The position numbers and the translations under genes are program-made. Under the pieces are notes generated by a model. The model did no database searches, was not told the origin of the DNA, and worked only from the letters and a program-made list of their open reading frames with translations. A stretch of 64,000 nucleotides of DNA from NCBI GenBank assembly GCA_902621165.1, contig CACNKX010000002.1, forward strand, positions 124,001 to 188,000. The letters run 5' to 3'. How positions within the stretch are numbered: the stretch's first letter is position 1; each line of letters starts with the position of its first letter. Source of the stretch: an uncultured Alphaproteobacteria bacterium (GTDB lineage: Bacteria; Pseudomonadota; Alphaproteobacteria; HIMB59; GCA-002718135). Below are positions 34,168-42,059 of the stretch, one piece after another.

Positions 34168-35397
34168 CTAGTTTTTTGAAATACCCTTCCAAGGTATTGG
34201 ACTAGATGGAATATCCTCTTTTAAACCTCTTTGTATTTCACCTTTCTCATCATACATTGGTAAAGTACAAATTTCACCTTTTTGCACACTACCATCATCA
34301 CAACTAACATCTACTATTGTGTCTGGTCCAAATTCTGCATTATCCATATGAACTATAGCAACACCACAAACTTGAAATGGCGACCATGTACTTGAAGTTA
34401 CAATTCCAACTTTTTTATTATTAATAGAAATTTCAGAATCAACCAACGCAAAGCTATTTTCCACTCTCATACCCCATGTTAAGCAATCTTTGCTTGCATT
34501 TAGTAAATAATCTCTTCCAATAAAATCACCTTTATTAAAATCTATAAATTTTCCTAATCCAACAGCAAATGGAGATCTGTCTCTTGTAAAATCTCTCCCT
34601 GCAGATAAGAGACCTGCTTCAATTCTTCTACATCTAAATCCTGGAGAGGCTGTAAGAATCATTCCCATTTCTTCACCCTTACTGAGTATTAAGTCTCCAA
34701 TTTTTTTTGAATCATTTTCTGGTCTTAAATAAATCTCCCAGCCAAGTTCATTTGTAAAACCTGTTCTGCTTATAATTACTTTTTCTGAAGCAATTGAAGT
34801 TTCAACCCAATCAAAATAATTAAAATTATTTTTTAATGGTTGATCAACTAGTTTTTCTAAAAGTTTTAGAGATTTAGGGCCTTGTATTTGACTAACCCAA
34901 ACGTTTGGATCTTTAATTTCAACATCTAAATTTTTTGAATGAGCTTTGTACCAACTGTATAAATGTCCATCACCTTGAGCAAACCAAAATTTATTTTTTT
35001 CTAATCTTAATAATAATCCATCTGAAATCATTCCTCCATCATGGTAACAAGCAAATTGATAGGAGCATCTTCCAATTTTAACTTTTGAAATATCTCTAGG
35101 AAATATTTGTTGAAGTAAATTTTCAGCATCCGGACCAGATATTTCGTATGGATGCTCACCTGTATGACGTAAAATTATTTCTTTTCTAGCTTTCCAATAC
35201 ATTTCATCTGCTGTAGCATGAGATAATTTTTCAAGTGTAAATCTACCATCAGCGTAGTTAGTATATTCGGGGTTAAGTGGTAACTCTTGATAAGTAAGAG
35301 GATGTATTTTCATGGGTCTAGCCAAATCTAGAGATCTACCAGTTTCTTTAACAACTGGTTTTACAACAAATCTGTAATTACTAACTAAATCTCCCAT
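34168..35397 (-). CDS. GcvT-family tetrahydrofolate-dependent methyl/aminomethyltransferase, DmdA-like paralogue
   Basis: A 409-residue GcvT-fold protein with a roughly 60-residue N-terminal extension before the T-protein domain. Visible landmarks are LRHTGEHPYEISGPDAENLLQQIFPRDISKVKIGRCSYQFACYHDGGMISDGLLLRL, ISRTGFTNELGWEIYL, and SPGFRCRRIEAGLLSAGRDFTRDRSPF, which has the conserved RIE folate/substrate region. It is related to DmdA and GcvT but distinct from the dmdA gene 3 kb away, so it probably demethylates another methylated donor onto THF. The methyltransferase gene upstream (41-base gap, same strand) suggests a one-carbon role. No H or P protein is present, arguing against glycine cleavage. 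Confidence 0.82.
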   Translation of the reverse strand: MGDLVSNYRFVVKPVVKETGRSLDLARPMKIHPLTYQELPLNPEYTNYADGRFTLEKLSHATADEMYWKARKEIILRHTGEHPYEISGPDAENLLQQIFPRDISKVKIGRCSYQFACYHDGGMISDGLLLRLEKNKFWFAQGDGHLYSWYKAHSKNLDVEIKDPNVWVSQIQGPKSLKLLEKLVDQPLKNNFNYFDWVETSIASEKVIISRTGFTNELGWEIYLRPENDSKKIGDLILSKGEEMGMILTASPGFRCRRIEAGLLSAGRDFTRDRSPFAVGLGKFIDFNKGDFIGRDYLLNASKDCLTWGMRVENSFALVDSEISINNKKVGIVTSSTWSPFQVCGVAIVHMDNAEFGPDTIVDVSCDDGSVQKGEICTLPMYDEKGEIQRGLKEDIPSSPIPWKGISKN

Positions 35398-35438
35398 AAA
35401 ATTTATTCAACTTATCACAAAATAATGAAAAAAAAATT

Positions 35439-36362
35439 TTAAAATAAATTCTTAATAGCTTCAATATGTCGTGGCTTTACTTCACAACATCCACCAACTA
35501 GAGTAACACCTTCATTTAAAGAATTTAAAACAAACTTTTTATATTTTTCTTCTCCAAATTCTTCATTTCGAGTGCCAAGTAACTCAATGGGATCAATATA
35601 ATCATAATGTCCTTCAAAACCTTCTGAATTAAATTTTTCTTCATTACTAGTAGGCAGTTCTTTAAATAAATTCATTTTATAACCAAAAGGAAGCCTTTGT
35701 TTATTAAATATAGGAATACTCAAATTAACGATTTCAGGTGATACGCAGGCTGATACTATCCCGCAACAATTAAATTTTTGAATAGTTTCAAAAAGTTCAT
35801 CAAGACTTTCTCCAGATGGTAATTTTCCATCATAACGTAAGTGTGCACCTACAAGAACTTGTTTATTAAATTCTTTTGAAGCTTCTAAAGCAATTTTTAT
35901 TTCTTTGATGGAACACAAAACATCTAAGTAAAATATATCGACATAATCTTTTAATATTTTTGCAATTTCATGAAAATAATTAAACATTGTTTCATCAGTT
36001 TCAAAATGTATTGGGGAATATGTATTACCTTGATTTGGCAATGAGCCTGCAATAATAACTTTTTTTTCACTTTCATTTTTTGCTTTTAATGCAAGTGATC
36101 CAGCAGATCTTATTCCAAATTCAAATTTATCAAGTAAATTATATTTTTTTAGTAGCCTCCTTCTAACACTAAAATTTGAAGTGACTATTAATTGTGATCC
36201 AGCATTTATAAAATTTTTATGCATTTCTACGACCATTTGGTGATTATTTTCATTTAATAAAGCTTGTGCTGACCAAAGATCACCTGTTGTCTCTAAACCC
36301 ATTTCCATTAAAGTTTGACCGGAACCTCCATCAAAGAGGTATTTCTTATTTTTTAAAAACAT
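35439..36362 (-). CDS. Homocysteine S-methyltransferase-family protein
   Basis: A 307-residue TIM-barrel methyltransferase. It begins YLFDGGSGQTLMEMGLETTGDLWSA, like BHMT/MHT enzymes, and ends with TLVGGCCEVKPRHIEAI, where GGCC holds two of the three zinc-binding cysteines. A third candidate is in SACVSPEIV. The family passes a methyl group from betaine, DMSP, S-methylmethionine or similar donors to homocysteine, making methionine. The donor is not decided by sequence. The start is the ATG at 36362. A strong palindrome lies between it and the upstream transporter gene. Confidence 0.84.
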   Translation of the reverse strand: MFLKNKKYLFDGGSGQTLMEMGLETTGDLWSAQALLNENNHQMVVEMHKNFINAGSQLIVTSNFSVRRRLLKKYNLLDKFEFGIRSAGSLALKAKNESEKKVIIAGSLPNQGNTYSPIHFETDETMFNYFHEIAKILKDYVDIFYLDVLCSIKEIKIALEASKEFNKQVLVGAHLRYDGKLPSGESLDELFETIQKFNCCGIVSACVSPEIVNLSIPIFNKQRLPFGYKMNLFKELPTSNEEKFNSEGFEGHYDYIDPIELLGTRNEEFGEEKYKKFVLNSLNEGVTLVGGCCEVKPRHIEAIKNLF

Positions 36363-36387
36363 TTTTTTGGAAGATTAGTAGAAATAG

Positions 36388-36411
36388 TGTGGCGCATTTA
36401 AATGCGCCACA
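36388..36411 (-). promoter_or_regulatory. Perfect 24-base palindrome after the substrate-binding-protein gene
   Basis: TGTGGCGCATTTAAATGCGCCACA is a perfect palindrome, able to form a 10-bp stem with a 4-base loop, in otherwise AT-rich DNA. It begins 16 bases downstream of the SBP stop on the minus strand and ends 26 bases before the methyltransferase ATG. No U-run follows on the transcribed strand, so it looks more like an RNA-stability or processing hairpin than an intrinsic terminator. Confidence 0.75.
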
Positions 36412-36427
36412 AAGAAAAATTAATATT

Positions 36428-38056
36428 TTATGCAAACCACCAACGTTCAGAAAGTTTGTTACCGTCACTTTCCCAGTTACCAGCAACATCTTCACCGTGA
36501 GCAAGTTTTTTAGAACCAGCACCAACGTATTGGTTAAATGCATAAACAATTGCACCACCATCGTAGTTACAAAGAGCTTGTGCTTCCCAGTACATTGATT
36601 TTCTTTTTTCTGCATCAAGTTCTGATCTAGCAGATCTAACAAGTTCATTGAAACGAACAGTTGAATCAGTTTGAACTAGATTACCCCAAGCAGCTTCGTT
36701 CCACTCTGTGTCATCTGTGAATGCAGCAGACCACATCATATCTTCTGTAGGTCTTCCACCCCAAGAACTCATACTGAAACCTTTAGTATTCCATACGTTA
36801 CTCCAGTAACCATCTTCAGGTTCTTTTTTAACTCGAAGATCGATACCACATTCTTGAGCAGATGCTGCTATCAAGTTAGTTGCATCTGTACATCCTGCAT
36901 AAGGAACCTCAGAAGTACTAATTTCAATTGGTCCACTTACTCCAGATTTTTTCCAATGATAAGCAGCTTTATCAGCATCGAACTCTCTCTGCTCTAAAGC
37001 ACTATTATGGTATGGGTGAGCAGTAGAGATCGGATGATCATTACCAACAGTACCATATCCAAGCATAATCTTATCAACAATTTCCTGTCTTTTGATTGCA
37101 AACTTCATTGCCATACGCACATCAAAGTTATCAAACGGTGGAACGTTCAATCTCATTGGAGCTGTATAGTGAGCGTAACCAGAAGCTGCTGTAATTTCTA
37201 CACTAGGATTTCTAGTCAATAGATTAGCAGTTCTAAGATCAACACCATTCATCCAGTCAATTTCACCGTTTAATAATGCTGCTTGTCTTGTAGCAGGATC
37301 ATTAATTCCGATTACCTCAACTGAATCAAAGTGTGCAACACTATCACCTTTGAAATAATTTGGATTTCTTTTTCCAAATTTTGCACCAACACCAGGATTG
37401 AATTCATCCATAATATATGGACCAGTTCCAATCGTTGATTGAGCATCAACAACTCCATCTTTTGTTGGTTTAATCATAATGTGATAGTCAGTAGTTATTG
37501 CAGGCCAATCGGCATTTGCACCTTTTAGCTTAAAAATAACTCTATCATTTCCATCAGCAGAAACTGTTTCAATTTGAGATAAAAGTCCACCTGCTGCCGA
37601 AGCAGTATCTGGATTCATATGATACTGATAGTTGAGCACAACATCTTCTGCTGTCATTGATTTACCATTATGGAATTCAACACCTTTGCGAAGATTATAT
37701 ACCCATGTTTGAGCATCGTCTGATTCAATTGACTCAGCAAGCTCTCCAACAATTGTGTGATCTGAATCAACAACAGTTAGACAGTTCTGATATGACCAAG
37801 CAGTAGCTTGCATAAATGAGCTCTGATAAGTTGCTGGATCAAGAGTATCAGTTGCATCTGCTGCACTATTACCCCATCTTAAATGTCCACCTTTTTTTGG
37901 TGTAGCTGCAACTGCTTTATCTGCTAATGATAATGCAATTGGTAGCGTGACCCCAGTAGCAAGGACAGACATCATGAACTGTCTTCTATCAATAAGCCCT
38001 TTTGTTAGCTTTGAAGACTGTTCTTCAATGTATTTGTCTATTTTCTTATTTTTCAT
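36428..38056 (-). CDS. ABC transporter substrate-binding protein (oligopeptide/SBP_bac_5 family) with Tat-type leader
   Basis: The periplasmic binding protein of a DppA-type ABC system. I start at the ATG at 38056 (MKNKKIDKYIEEQ), because a strong GGGAGG site lies just upstream. The track start at 38152 adds 32 untranslated-looking residues. The leader contains LIDRRQFMMSVLATGVTLPIALS, an RR-type (Tat-like) signal ending near AVAATPKKGG, then GGHLRWGNSAADATDTLDPATYQ typical of the family. The mature protein is about 505 residues. Its permease and ATPase genes are divergent on the + strand. The substrate may be a peptide, opine or a quaternary compound. Codon use looks more G/C-rich than its neighbours, fitting high expression. 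Confidence 0.9.
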   Translation of the reverse strand: MKNKKIDKYIEEQSSKLTKGLIDRRQFMMSVLATGVTLPIALSLADKAVAATPKKGGHLRWGNSAADATDTLDPATYQSSFMQATAWSYQNCLTVVDSDHTIVGELAESIESDDAQTWVYNLRKGVEFHNGKSMTAEDVVLNYQYHMNPDTASAAGGLLSQIETVSADGNDRVIFKLKGANADWPAITTDYHIMIKPTKDGVVDAQSTIGTGPYIMDEFNPGVGAKFGKRNPNYFKGDSVAHFDSVEVIGINDPATRQAALLNGEIDWMNGVDLRTANLLTRNPSVEITAASGYAHYTAPMRLNVPPFDNFDVRMAMKFAIKRQEIVDKIMLGYGTVGNDHPISTAHPYHNSALEQREFDADKAAYHWKKSGVSGPIEISTSEVPYAGCTDATNLIAASAQECGIDLRVKKEPEDGYWSNVWNTKGFSMSSWGGRPTEDMMWSAAFTDDTEWNEAAWGNLVQTDSTVRFNELVRSARSELDAEKRKSMYWEAQALCNYDGGAIVYAFNQYVGAGSKKLAHGEDVAGNWESDGNKLSERWWFA

Positions 38057-38060
38057 TTGT

Positions 38061-38066
38061 CCTCCC
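38061..38066 (-). promoter_or_regulatory. Strong ribosome-binding site of the SBP gene
   Basis: On the minus strand GGGAGG lies four bases before the ATG at 38056 (GGGAGGACAAATG). Strong Shine-Dalgarno sites are rare in this window, and this one fixes the start codon of the substrate-binding protein. Confidence 0.8.
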
Positions 38067-38074
38067 TTATAATT

Positions 38075-38099
38075 GAACAAAAACCTAAGATTTTTGTTC
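38075..38099 (-). promoter_or_regulatory. Inverted repeat in the SBP gene leader
   Basis: GAACAAAAA at 38075-38083 and TTTTTGTTC at 38091-38099 form a perfect 9-bp inverted repeat with a 7-base loop, 19 bases upstream of the SBP start codon. It may be an mRNA leader hairpin or a regulator binding site. Confidence 0.55.
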
Positions 38100-38245
38100 A
38101 TAATTTCTAGAAATTTAACAAAAAACAAACTTAAGTTAATATATAAAAACATATATAACGTTTTAATTCAACGTCTAAATTATTAATTTTAGCTTACATG
38201 TTGACCTAATTTAGACAAAACTTTAAGAATTAAGATTGTATCTTT

Positions 38246-38253
38246 AAGGAGGG
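38246..38253 (+). promoter_or_regulatory. Ribosome-binding site of the permease gene, pointing to an ATT start
   Basis: AAGGAGGG is a near-ideal Shine-Dalgarno sequence. The in-frame codon at a normal distance is ATT at 38258. The TTG proposed by the ORF track at 38291 is 37 bases away, too far for this site. Confidence 0.65.
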
Positions 38254-38257
38254 TAAT

Positions 38258-39256
38258 ATTAGTAAAATTCATCCAATATTTAGAACAATTTTGTTAAGGC
38301 TTAGCCTTGGCCTCGTTACAGTTTTTGCATTTTCGGTAATAATATTTAGCACATTCTCTTTTTTACCGGGAGACTTTGCCACGGAAATATTAGGTCAAAG
38401 TGCAACAAAATCTGCAGTAAAAGCCCTAAGAGCAGAATTGGGTTTAGATAAACCTCCGGTAACAAGATATTTTGATTGGTTAGGAAATGTTTTTCAAGGA
38501 GATTTTGGTAGCTCTTTCTCTGGAAGATCTAAAGTTCAAGGGGATCAAGGTGATAGGTCTAGAGAAGTTGTTGGTTTAATTGTTCCCAGATTAAAGAATA
38601 CATTATTTTTAACAGGGGTTGCCGCCATGTTGGCTATTCCTCTATCTTTAATCTTAGGTATCTCAGCAGCATTATACAGAAACTCTTATTATGATAGGTC
38701 AGCAACTGGAGTTAGCTTAGTAACCGTATCTTCACCAGAATTTTTTACAGCCTATATTTTTATTCTTTTACTAGCTACACTGTTTCCTGTTTTTCCAACT
38801 ATTTCTAATGTGGATGAAGCTTCAACTTTGGCTGAAAGATTTTACAGGACTGCTCTTCCAGTTTTTACTTTGACATTAATTACTATGGGTCACATGATGA
38901 GAATGACAAGATCAGCGATAATAAATATCTTATCAAGTGAATATATTGAAATGGCAAAATTATCGGGAGCTTCTAGATACGAGGTAATTGTTAAACACGC
39001 ACTTCCAAATGCTTGGGCACCTATTTCACAAGTAATTGCAATAAACTTAGCTTATATGTTGATTGGCTCAGTTGTTGTTGAATATGTTTTTAACTATCAA
39101 GGTATTGGTAGGTTGATGGTCGGATCAGTCTATAATCGAGATTTACCCGTTGTTCAAGCTTGTGCATTAATTTTTGCATCAACATATGTAATATTAAATT
39201 TAATTGCTGACTTGATCGGAATTATTTCTAACCCAAGGTTACTATACCCAAAATGA
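38258..39256 (+). CDS. ABC transporter permease (DppB family), probable ATT start
   Basis: An inner-membrane subunit of the oligopeptide-type ABC transporter whose binding protein is encoded divergently. The ORF track starts at TTG 38291, but a strong AAGGAGGG site lies upstream and the frame is open back to 38234. Starting at ATT 38258 gives the peptide (M)SKIHPIFRTILLRLSLGLV, a normal DppB-like N-terminus. About six helices follow. The permease signature is MAKLSGASRYEVIVKHALPNAW (EAA loop), then the DppB-type GSVVVEYVFNYQGIGRLMVGSV. It overlaps the next permease gene by four bases (ATGA). I am confident of the function, less of the start codon. Confidence 0.87.
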   Translation: MSKIHPIFRTILLRLSLGLVTVFAFSVIIFSTFSFLPGDFATEILGQSATKSAVKALRAELGLDKPPVTRYFDWLGNVFQGDFGSSFSGRSKVQGDQGDRSREVVGLIVPRLKNTLFLTGVAAMLAIPLSLILGISAALYRNSYYDRSATGVSLVTVSSPEFFTAYIFILLLATLFPVFPTISNVDEASTLAERFYRTALPVFTLTLITMGHMMRMTRSAIINILSSEYIEMAKLSGASRYEVIVKHALPNAWAPISQVIAINLAYMLIGSVVVEYVFNYQGIGRLMVGSVYNRDLPVVQACALIFASTYVILNLIADLIGIISNPRLLYPK

Positions 39257-40173
39257 GCGAAAATTTATCTTATTCTGCAAAAAGTGAAGTTGCAAACTTA
39301 ATTAAAAGAAGAACTAAGTTAGAAAGATTAAAAATTGCCCTATCAAAAGCTCCAATCTCAGCTTGGTTTGGTATGATTGTACTGTTTATATATTTTTTTG
39401 CTGCAATATTTGCTCCCTTAATTGCTCCACATGGAGAAGCAGAAATATTCCCAGTAGCTTATGCTCCTTGGGGTGATGGTCATATATTTGGTACTGATCA
39501 AATTGGAAGAGATATTTTTTCTCGCATTATCTATGCTGCAAGAAATACAATTGGTATTTGTTTATTGGCTACTTTTATTGCTTTAGGAATTGGAACAGTA
39601 TTTGGAATTATAGCTGCTCTGGATAGAAGGTATTTAGATCAGCTATTAAGTAGAATAGTAGACACGCTTATGGCTATACCTGTGATGATTTTTACTTTTA
39701 TACTTTTATCAGTTTTTGGACCTACTAATTTTAATTTAATTGTCATTTTAGGAATTTTGGAGTCAACTAGATTTTTTAGAATATCAAGATCAGTTGCTGT
39801 TGGTCAAGTTGTTCTAGAATATGTAGAGGTCGCGAGATTAAGAGGTGAAAATTTATCATATATTATTTTCAGAGAAATACTTCCTAATATAGCTTCACCT
39901 TTGATTATTGAGTTTGGTTTAAGGTTCATATTTATAATTTTTACAATATCTAGTTTAAGTTTTTTAGGAATTGGCATTCAACCCCCTTCAGCAGATTGGG
40001 CATCAATGGTGAGGGAAAATGCAATACTTATTCAATATGCACAATATGATATAACAGCAGGTTTAACACCATTAATTCCAGCTGCTGCAATTGCTTTACT
40101 ATGTGTATCAATTAATTTTGTTGTTGATTGGTATCTTTACATTACTAGCGGATTAAAAGATGACGTTAAATAA
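39253..40173 (+). CDS. ABC transporter permease (DppC family)
   Basis: The second membrane subunit of the oligopeptide-type transporter, 306 residues. It has the N-terminal OppC-like segment with first helix AWFGMIVLFIYFFAAIFAPLIAPHGE, then FGTDQIGRDIFSRIIYAARNT typical of DppC. The EAA loop is VEVARLRGENLSYIIFREILPNI. SFLGIGIQPPSADWASMVREN is also diagnostic. It overlaps the DppB-like gene by four bases and the ATPase gene by 14 bases, so the three transport genes are one operon. Confidence 0.92.
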   Translation: MSENLSYSAKSEVANLIKRRTKLERLKIALSKAPISAWFGMIVLFIYFFAAIFAPLIAPHGEAEIFPVAYAPWGDGHIFGTDQIGRDIFSRIIYAARNTIGICLLATFIALGIGTVFGIIAALDRRYLDQLLSRIVDTLMAIPVMIFTFILLSVFGPTNFNLIVILGILESTRFFRISRSVAVGQVVLEYVEVARLRGENLSYIIFREILPNIASPLIIEFGLRFIFIIFTISSLSFLGIGIQPPSADWASMVRENAILIQYAQYDITAGLTPLIPAAAIALLCVSINFVVDWYLYITSGLKDDVK

Positions 40174-41773
40174 ATCAAAAGAACTCCTGCTTGAAATGAA
40201 AAATATCCATATTGATGGATTTTCAGATGAGAGATGGCATAAAATTTTAAAAGGTGTAGATTTGACTTTACACAGAGGAGAAATACTAGGGTTAATTGGA
40301 GAGAGTGGTGCCGGAAAATCTACTATGGGTAAAGCTGCAATGGGCTATACCCAACCAGGTTGTAAGATTATAAAGGGAGAAATTAATTTTAACGGTATAG
40401 ACCTCGCTAAACTAACAGAATTTGAAAAGAGAAAAATTTGGGGAACTAAAATATCTTATGTTGCTCAATCAGCAGCAGCATCTTTTAATCCTGCTCATAG
40501 ATTAATGGACCAAACAATAAGTGCTGCTAATAGATTAAAGATAAATCCAACGGATGTATTAAAAAAAGATGCGGTTCAACTTTATGAATCACTACAGCTT
40601 CCAGATGCGGAAAATATAGGAGATAGATACCCGCATCAAGTATCTGGAGGGCAACTACAAAGAATAATGACAGCAATGGCTATGTCCCCAAGACCAGAGT
40701 TAATTATATTTGATGAGCCCACAACAGCTTTAGATGTAACAACTCAAGTTGAAGTATTATCTGCTATGAGATCTATAGTAGATAAATTTAATACAGCAGC
40801 AATTTATATTACTCATGATTTAGCCGTAGTTGCGCAAATGGCTGATAGAATAAAAGTTTTGCGATACGGTGAAGAAGTTGAAGAAGCTGAAACAAGAGAT
40901 ATGCTATCAAATCCAAAAGAAGAATACACCAAATCTCTATGGTCAGTAAGATCACTGATCAAGCCTGAAGAAACAAATGAAGATTATATGTTGTCTATTA
41001 AAAATATTGATGCAGCATATGGCTCATCAAAGGTCTTACACAAGGTTTCTATAGATATTCCTAAAGGTAAAACAGTAGCTATAGTTGGTGAAAGTGGATC
41101 AGGAAAATCAACAACAGCAAGAGTAATTACGGGCTTACTTCCTCAATTAAAAGGAGAAATAATTTTTGATGGAAAAAAATTGTCTCCCAAACTTGAGCAA
41201 AGGTCAAAAGAAGAATTAAGAAGAATTCAAATAATATTTCAAATGCCTGACACTGCAATGAACCCTCGTCAAACTGTTGATGAAATAATAGGAAGACCAA
41301 TAGAATTTTATCAAGGTATAAAAGGGAAAGAAAGAGAAGCAAAAGTTATTGAATTATTAAAAATGATTGAGCTAGATGAAACTTTTTTAGATAGATTACC
41401 ATCCGAATTATCTGGAGGTCAAAAACAGAGAATATGCATTGCAAGAGCTTTAGCGGCTAACCCCGATTTAATTATTTGTGATGAAGTGACATCAGCGCTA
41501 GATCAAATTGTTCAAGAAGGAATATTAAAATTACTCCAAAAATTACAAAAAGAGCTTGGTGTAACTTATATTTTTATTACTCATGATATAGCAACAGTTA
41601 AAGCAATCTCAGATGAAATAGTTGTTATGTATCAAGGTGAGGTAGTGGAACAGGGTTTGAAAAGTAAAATTTTAAATCCACCATATCCTGATTATACAGA
41701 ACTTTTATTGTCTTCAGTCCCAGAAATGGATCCTGATTGGCTAACCAATCTTCTGAATAAAAGATCTTCCTAG
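40160..41773 (+). CDS. Fused dual ATP-binding protein of the oligopeptide-type ABC transporter (DppD-DppF/YejF-like)
   Basis: A 537-residue protein with two complete ABC domains. Domain 1 has Walker A GESGAGKST near residue 47, VSGGQLQRI as signature and LIIFDEPTTALD as Walker B. Domain 2 has Walker A GESGSGKST near residue 310, LSGGQKQRI and LIICDEVTSALD, where the Walker B tail EVTSALD is typical of this family. The fusion replaces the separate DppD and DppF subunits, as in YejF and GsiA. It energises the permeases encoded just upstream. Confidence 0.93.
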   Translation: MTLNKSKELLLEMKNIHIDGFSDERWHKILKGVDLTLHRGEILGLIGESGAGKSTMGKAAMGYTQPGCKIIKGEINFNGIDLAKLTEFEKRKIWGTKISYVAQSAAASFNPAHRLMDQTISAANRLKINPTDVLKKDAVQLYESLQLPDAENIGDRYPHQVSGGQLQRIMTAMAMSPRPELIIFDEPTTALDVTTQVEVLSAMRSIVDKFNTAAIYITHDLAVVAQMADRIKVLRYGEEVEEAETRDMLSNPKEEYTKSLWSVRSLIKPEETNEDYMLSIKNIDAAYGSSKVLHKVSIDIPKGKTVAIVGESGSGKSTTARVITGLLPQLKGEIIFDGKKLSPKLEQRSKEELRRIQIIFQMPDTAMNPRQTVDEIIGRPIEFYQGIKGKEREAKVIELLKMIELDETFLDRLPSELSGGQKQRICIARALAANPDLIICDEVTSALDQIVQEGILKLLQKLQKELGVTYIFITHDIATVKAISDEIVVMYQGEVVEQGLKSKILNPPYPDYTELLLSSVPEMDPDWLTNLLNKRSS

Positions 41774-41792
41774 TAAATCTATATTTTAAATA

Positions 41793-42059
41793 ATGAATAT
41801 ATTTAAATTTTTACTAAATTTTTTTTCTAGCAAAGAAAATAGAATAGATAATCTAGAGGCAAAAAATATAATGATAATTGAGAACAATTTTAATAAAGAT
41901 AATTTAACATTAGGTTCTATTTACAAAGTAAATCAAAATATAAAACTAAAAAATTTTAAAAATAAAATTCTTGAAGACAACTTAACAATAGTAGTTACTG
42001 ACAATAAAGGTAAAACTATTGGATATATTTCTAAAAAAGAGATAGATAATATTCAATAA
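41793..42059 (+). CDS. Small hypothetical protein with half-CBS-like C-terminus
   Basis: An 88-residue protein I do not recognise. The N-terminus is MNIFKFLLNFFSSKENRID. The C-terminal 50 residues (IYKVNQNIKL...LTIVVTDNKGKTIGYISKKEIDNI) resemble a single CBS motif, where a strand pair ends in a G-hydrophobic-hydrophobic-S turn. One CBS motif alone would need to dimerise. It lies 19 bases after the transporter ATPase and ends directly at the ATG of the SDR gene, so it is probably in the same operon. AT-rich Lys/Asn/Ile composition fits the genome. Confidence 0.6.
   Translation: MNIFKFLLNFFSSKENRIDNLEAKNIMIIENNFNKDNLTLGSIYKVNQNIKLKNFKNKILEDNLTIVVTDNKGKTIGYISKKEIDNIQ

Larger units (their letters stand above)
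38057..38257. promoter_or_regulatory. Divergent promoter/operator region between SBP and permease genes
   Basis: This is the longest truly non-coding gap in the transporter block. Besides the leader repeat it holds a 10-bp inverted repeat, GTCTAAATTA (38173-38182) and TAATTTAGAC (38207-38216). A shorter one is ACGTT/AACGT (38158-38174). TTGACC at 38201-38206 may be a -35 element for the permease operon, but its -10 (TAAGAA at 38224) is weak. It probably controls both directions. No specific regulator is identified. Confidence 0.5.

Noticed and set aside
36388-36411. Intrinsic terminator
   Set aside because: No U-run follows the stem on the transcribed (minus) strand or on the + strand.
36346-36648. 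ORF on the minus strand overlapping the SBP end
   Set aside because: Shadow frame over the SBP coding end and the palindrome; no recognisable family.
38057-38152. Upstream start for the substrate-binding protein at 38152
   Set aside because: It ignores the strong GGGAGG site and would place odd hydrophobic residues before a normal RR leader.
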